Part shown: in pieces, positions 63,421-64,000 of the stretch
Layout: every line of letters starts with the position of its first letter
Position numbering within the stretch: the first letter of the stretch is position 1
Assembly (NCBI GenBank): GCA_029379225.1
Contig: JAQYWR010000015.1
Coordinates: forward strand, 1 to 64,000
Direction: 5' to 3'
Length of the DNA stretch: 64,000 nucleotides
Source: Nostoc sp. S4
GTDB lineage: Bacteria; Cyanobacteriota; Cyanobacteriia; Cyanobacteriales; Nostocaceae
Position numbers and translations under genes: made by a program
The notes under the pieces: generated by a model
Database searches by the model: none
What the model saw: only the letters and a program-made list of their open reading frames with translations
Told to the model about the DNA's origin: nothing

Positions 63421-63972
63421 ATGGAAATTTACTTAATATTCGTAGATGCGGTTCAGAACAGTAACAAATTCTGGAGTGCAAAAGTTGAGCAAGGCAATCT
63501 AACTGTTGAGTGGGGTAGAGTAGGTTACAAATCTCAGCAAAAAGTTCACTCTTTTGGGAATGCTCAACAAGCAGTTTCTAAATTCTACAATCTCGTTGCT
63601 GAGAAGAAAATGAAAGGCTATCGAGAAAGCCAACCTCAAATTGATAGTACTTCTGATTCTCTAGAAATCAAAAGAGCTATTCAATTACTAGAGATATTAC
63701 GCCCTTATGTAGCACAAAGACAATTTGCCAATAGAAATTATCTAGAGACATTAAACCAATATTTAAAAATTGTTCCTACACCTTTAGGAATGAAAATAGA
63801 ACCGTCTCTAATATACCGCAATGTGGCAGATGTTGATCATCAACTATCACTGCTGAACTCTTTGTTGGAAACTGATTCTGTACTGGCTGATAACATTGCA
63901 GAAGAATCTGGTAATCATAGCAAAGTTATCAGTTTAAAAACCATTGGGAAGAACTTTTGGAGGAATTTATAG
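63421..63972 (+). CDS. WGR domain protein
   Basis: 183 aa from the ATG at 63421; a TTG-start extension to 63382 is less likely. The N-terminal 75 residues are a WGR domain: WSAKVEQGNLTVEWGRVGYKSQ, named for the Trp-Gly-Arg. The second half (LNQYLKIVPTPLGMKIEP, then LLNSLLETDS) resembles the start of PARP regulatory-type helices, but there is no ADP-ribosyltransferase catalytic domain. It may bind nucleic acid or the MoxR/vWA partners. It ends 28 bases before the window edge. Confidence 0.8.
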   Translation: MEIYLIFVDAVQNSNKFWSAKVEQGNLTVEWGRVGYKSQQKVHSFGNAQQAVSKFYNLVAEKKMKGYRESQPQIDSTSDSLEIKRAIQLLEILRPYVAQRQFANRNYLETLNQYLKIVPTPLGMKIEPSLIYRNVADVDHQLSLLNSLLETDSVLADNIAEESGNHSKVISLKTIGKNFWRNL

Positions 63973-64000
63973 AACGTAATAATTCAGGAGCGGAGCCAGA

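Overview
The window looks like part of a large conjugative plasmid, or a plasmid-like island, from a filamentous nitrogen-fixing-type cyanobacterium (Nostoc/Anabaena group). The signs are many GCGATCGC (HIP1) octamers, short palindromic repeats dispersed between and inside genes, a plasmid-type partition locus, a relaxase, a VirB-type secretion operon, and no rRNA, tRNA or core metabolic genes. All function calls are from reading the sequence; no database search was possible.

Layout. 0-2.9 kb: the start of a leftward AAA+ (Ycf46-like) gene that runs off the edge, then three small acidic or paralogous plasmid genes, each with its own leader and terminator. 2.9-7.6 kb: a leftward block with a lipoprotein, a one-span membrane protein, and a ParA-like ATPase, ParR-like protein and ParM-like actin, headed by a centromere-like array of 11-bp iterons (8 + 4 copies). 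7.6-9.9 kb: hairpin-rich oriT candidate, MobC-like RHH protein and relaxase. 10.2-13.0 kb: a xenobiotic-type cassette (TetR repressor with two palindromic operators over a sigma70-like promoter, monooxygenase, glutathione S-transferase, flavin-split-barrel protein) carrying a partial duplication of the GST gene. 13.1-16.5 kb: an archaeo-eukaryotic-type primase, a possible PD-(D/E)XK nuclease, small proteins and a Gp157-like protein. 17.3-21.7 kb: a six-gene PRTRC-type cassette with ubiquitin-system-like chemistry (E1-like ThiF, E2-like protein, JAB/JAMM peptidase, C-, E- and F-like proteins).

21.9-24.5 kb holds a NarL response regulator and a response-regulator/histidine-kinase fusion. 25.2-28.6 kb encodes the most unusual protein here: 1142 aa carrying ADFDGDQ and flanking signatures of the two-barrel (multisubunit-type) RNA polymerase superfamily, in a layout closer to single-chain YonO/RdRP-type enzymes. 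28.7-33.0 kb is one 1409-aa protein that reads as a fusion of a HamA/AbpA-like nuclease domain with a superfamily-2 helicase, so a candidate single-gene Hachiman-like defence system. 33.2-46.1 kb is a VirB-like type IV secretion operon (VirB2-, VirB3/4-fusion-, VirB5/TrbJ-, VirB6-, VirB8-, VirB10- and VirB9/TrbG-like), interrupted by an inverted four-helix-bundle (IVP) gene between G-rich inverted repeats.

46.1-50.6 kb: a large hybrid sensor kinase and a RecD-like helicase. 50.8-51.1 kb: an ISAs1-type transposase remnant flanked by 10-bp direct repeats. 51.8-64 kb: a MoxR/vWA (RavA/ViaA-like) three-gene group whose members are each preceded by the same palindrome, then a GC-richer tyrosine-recombinase cassette, then a related group with a degraded paralogue, Ycf35-like DUF1257, DUF2997, a Ycf46-like AAA+ ATPase and a WGR protein. 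Three short MITE-like elements with related terminal inverted repeats lie at 12.2, 45.0 and 61.1 kb. The window therefore combines plasmid maintenance and transfer with several accessory systems (polymerase-like, ubiquitin-like, defence, AAA+/vWA).
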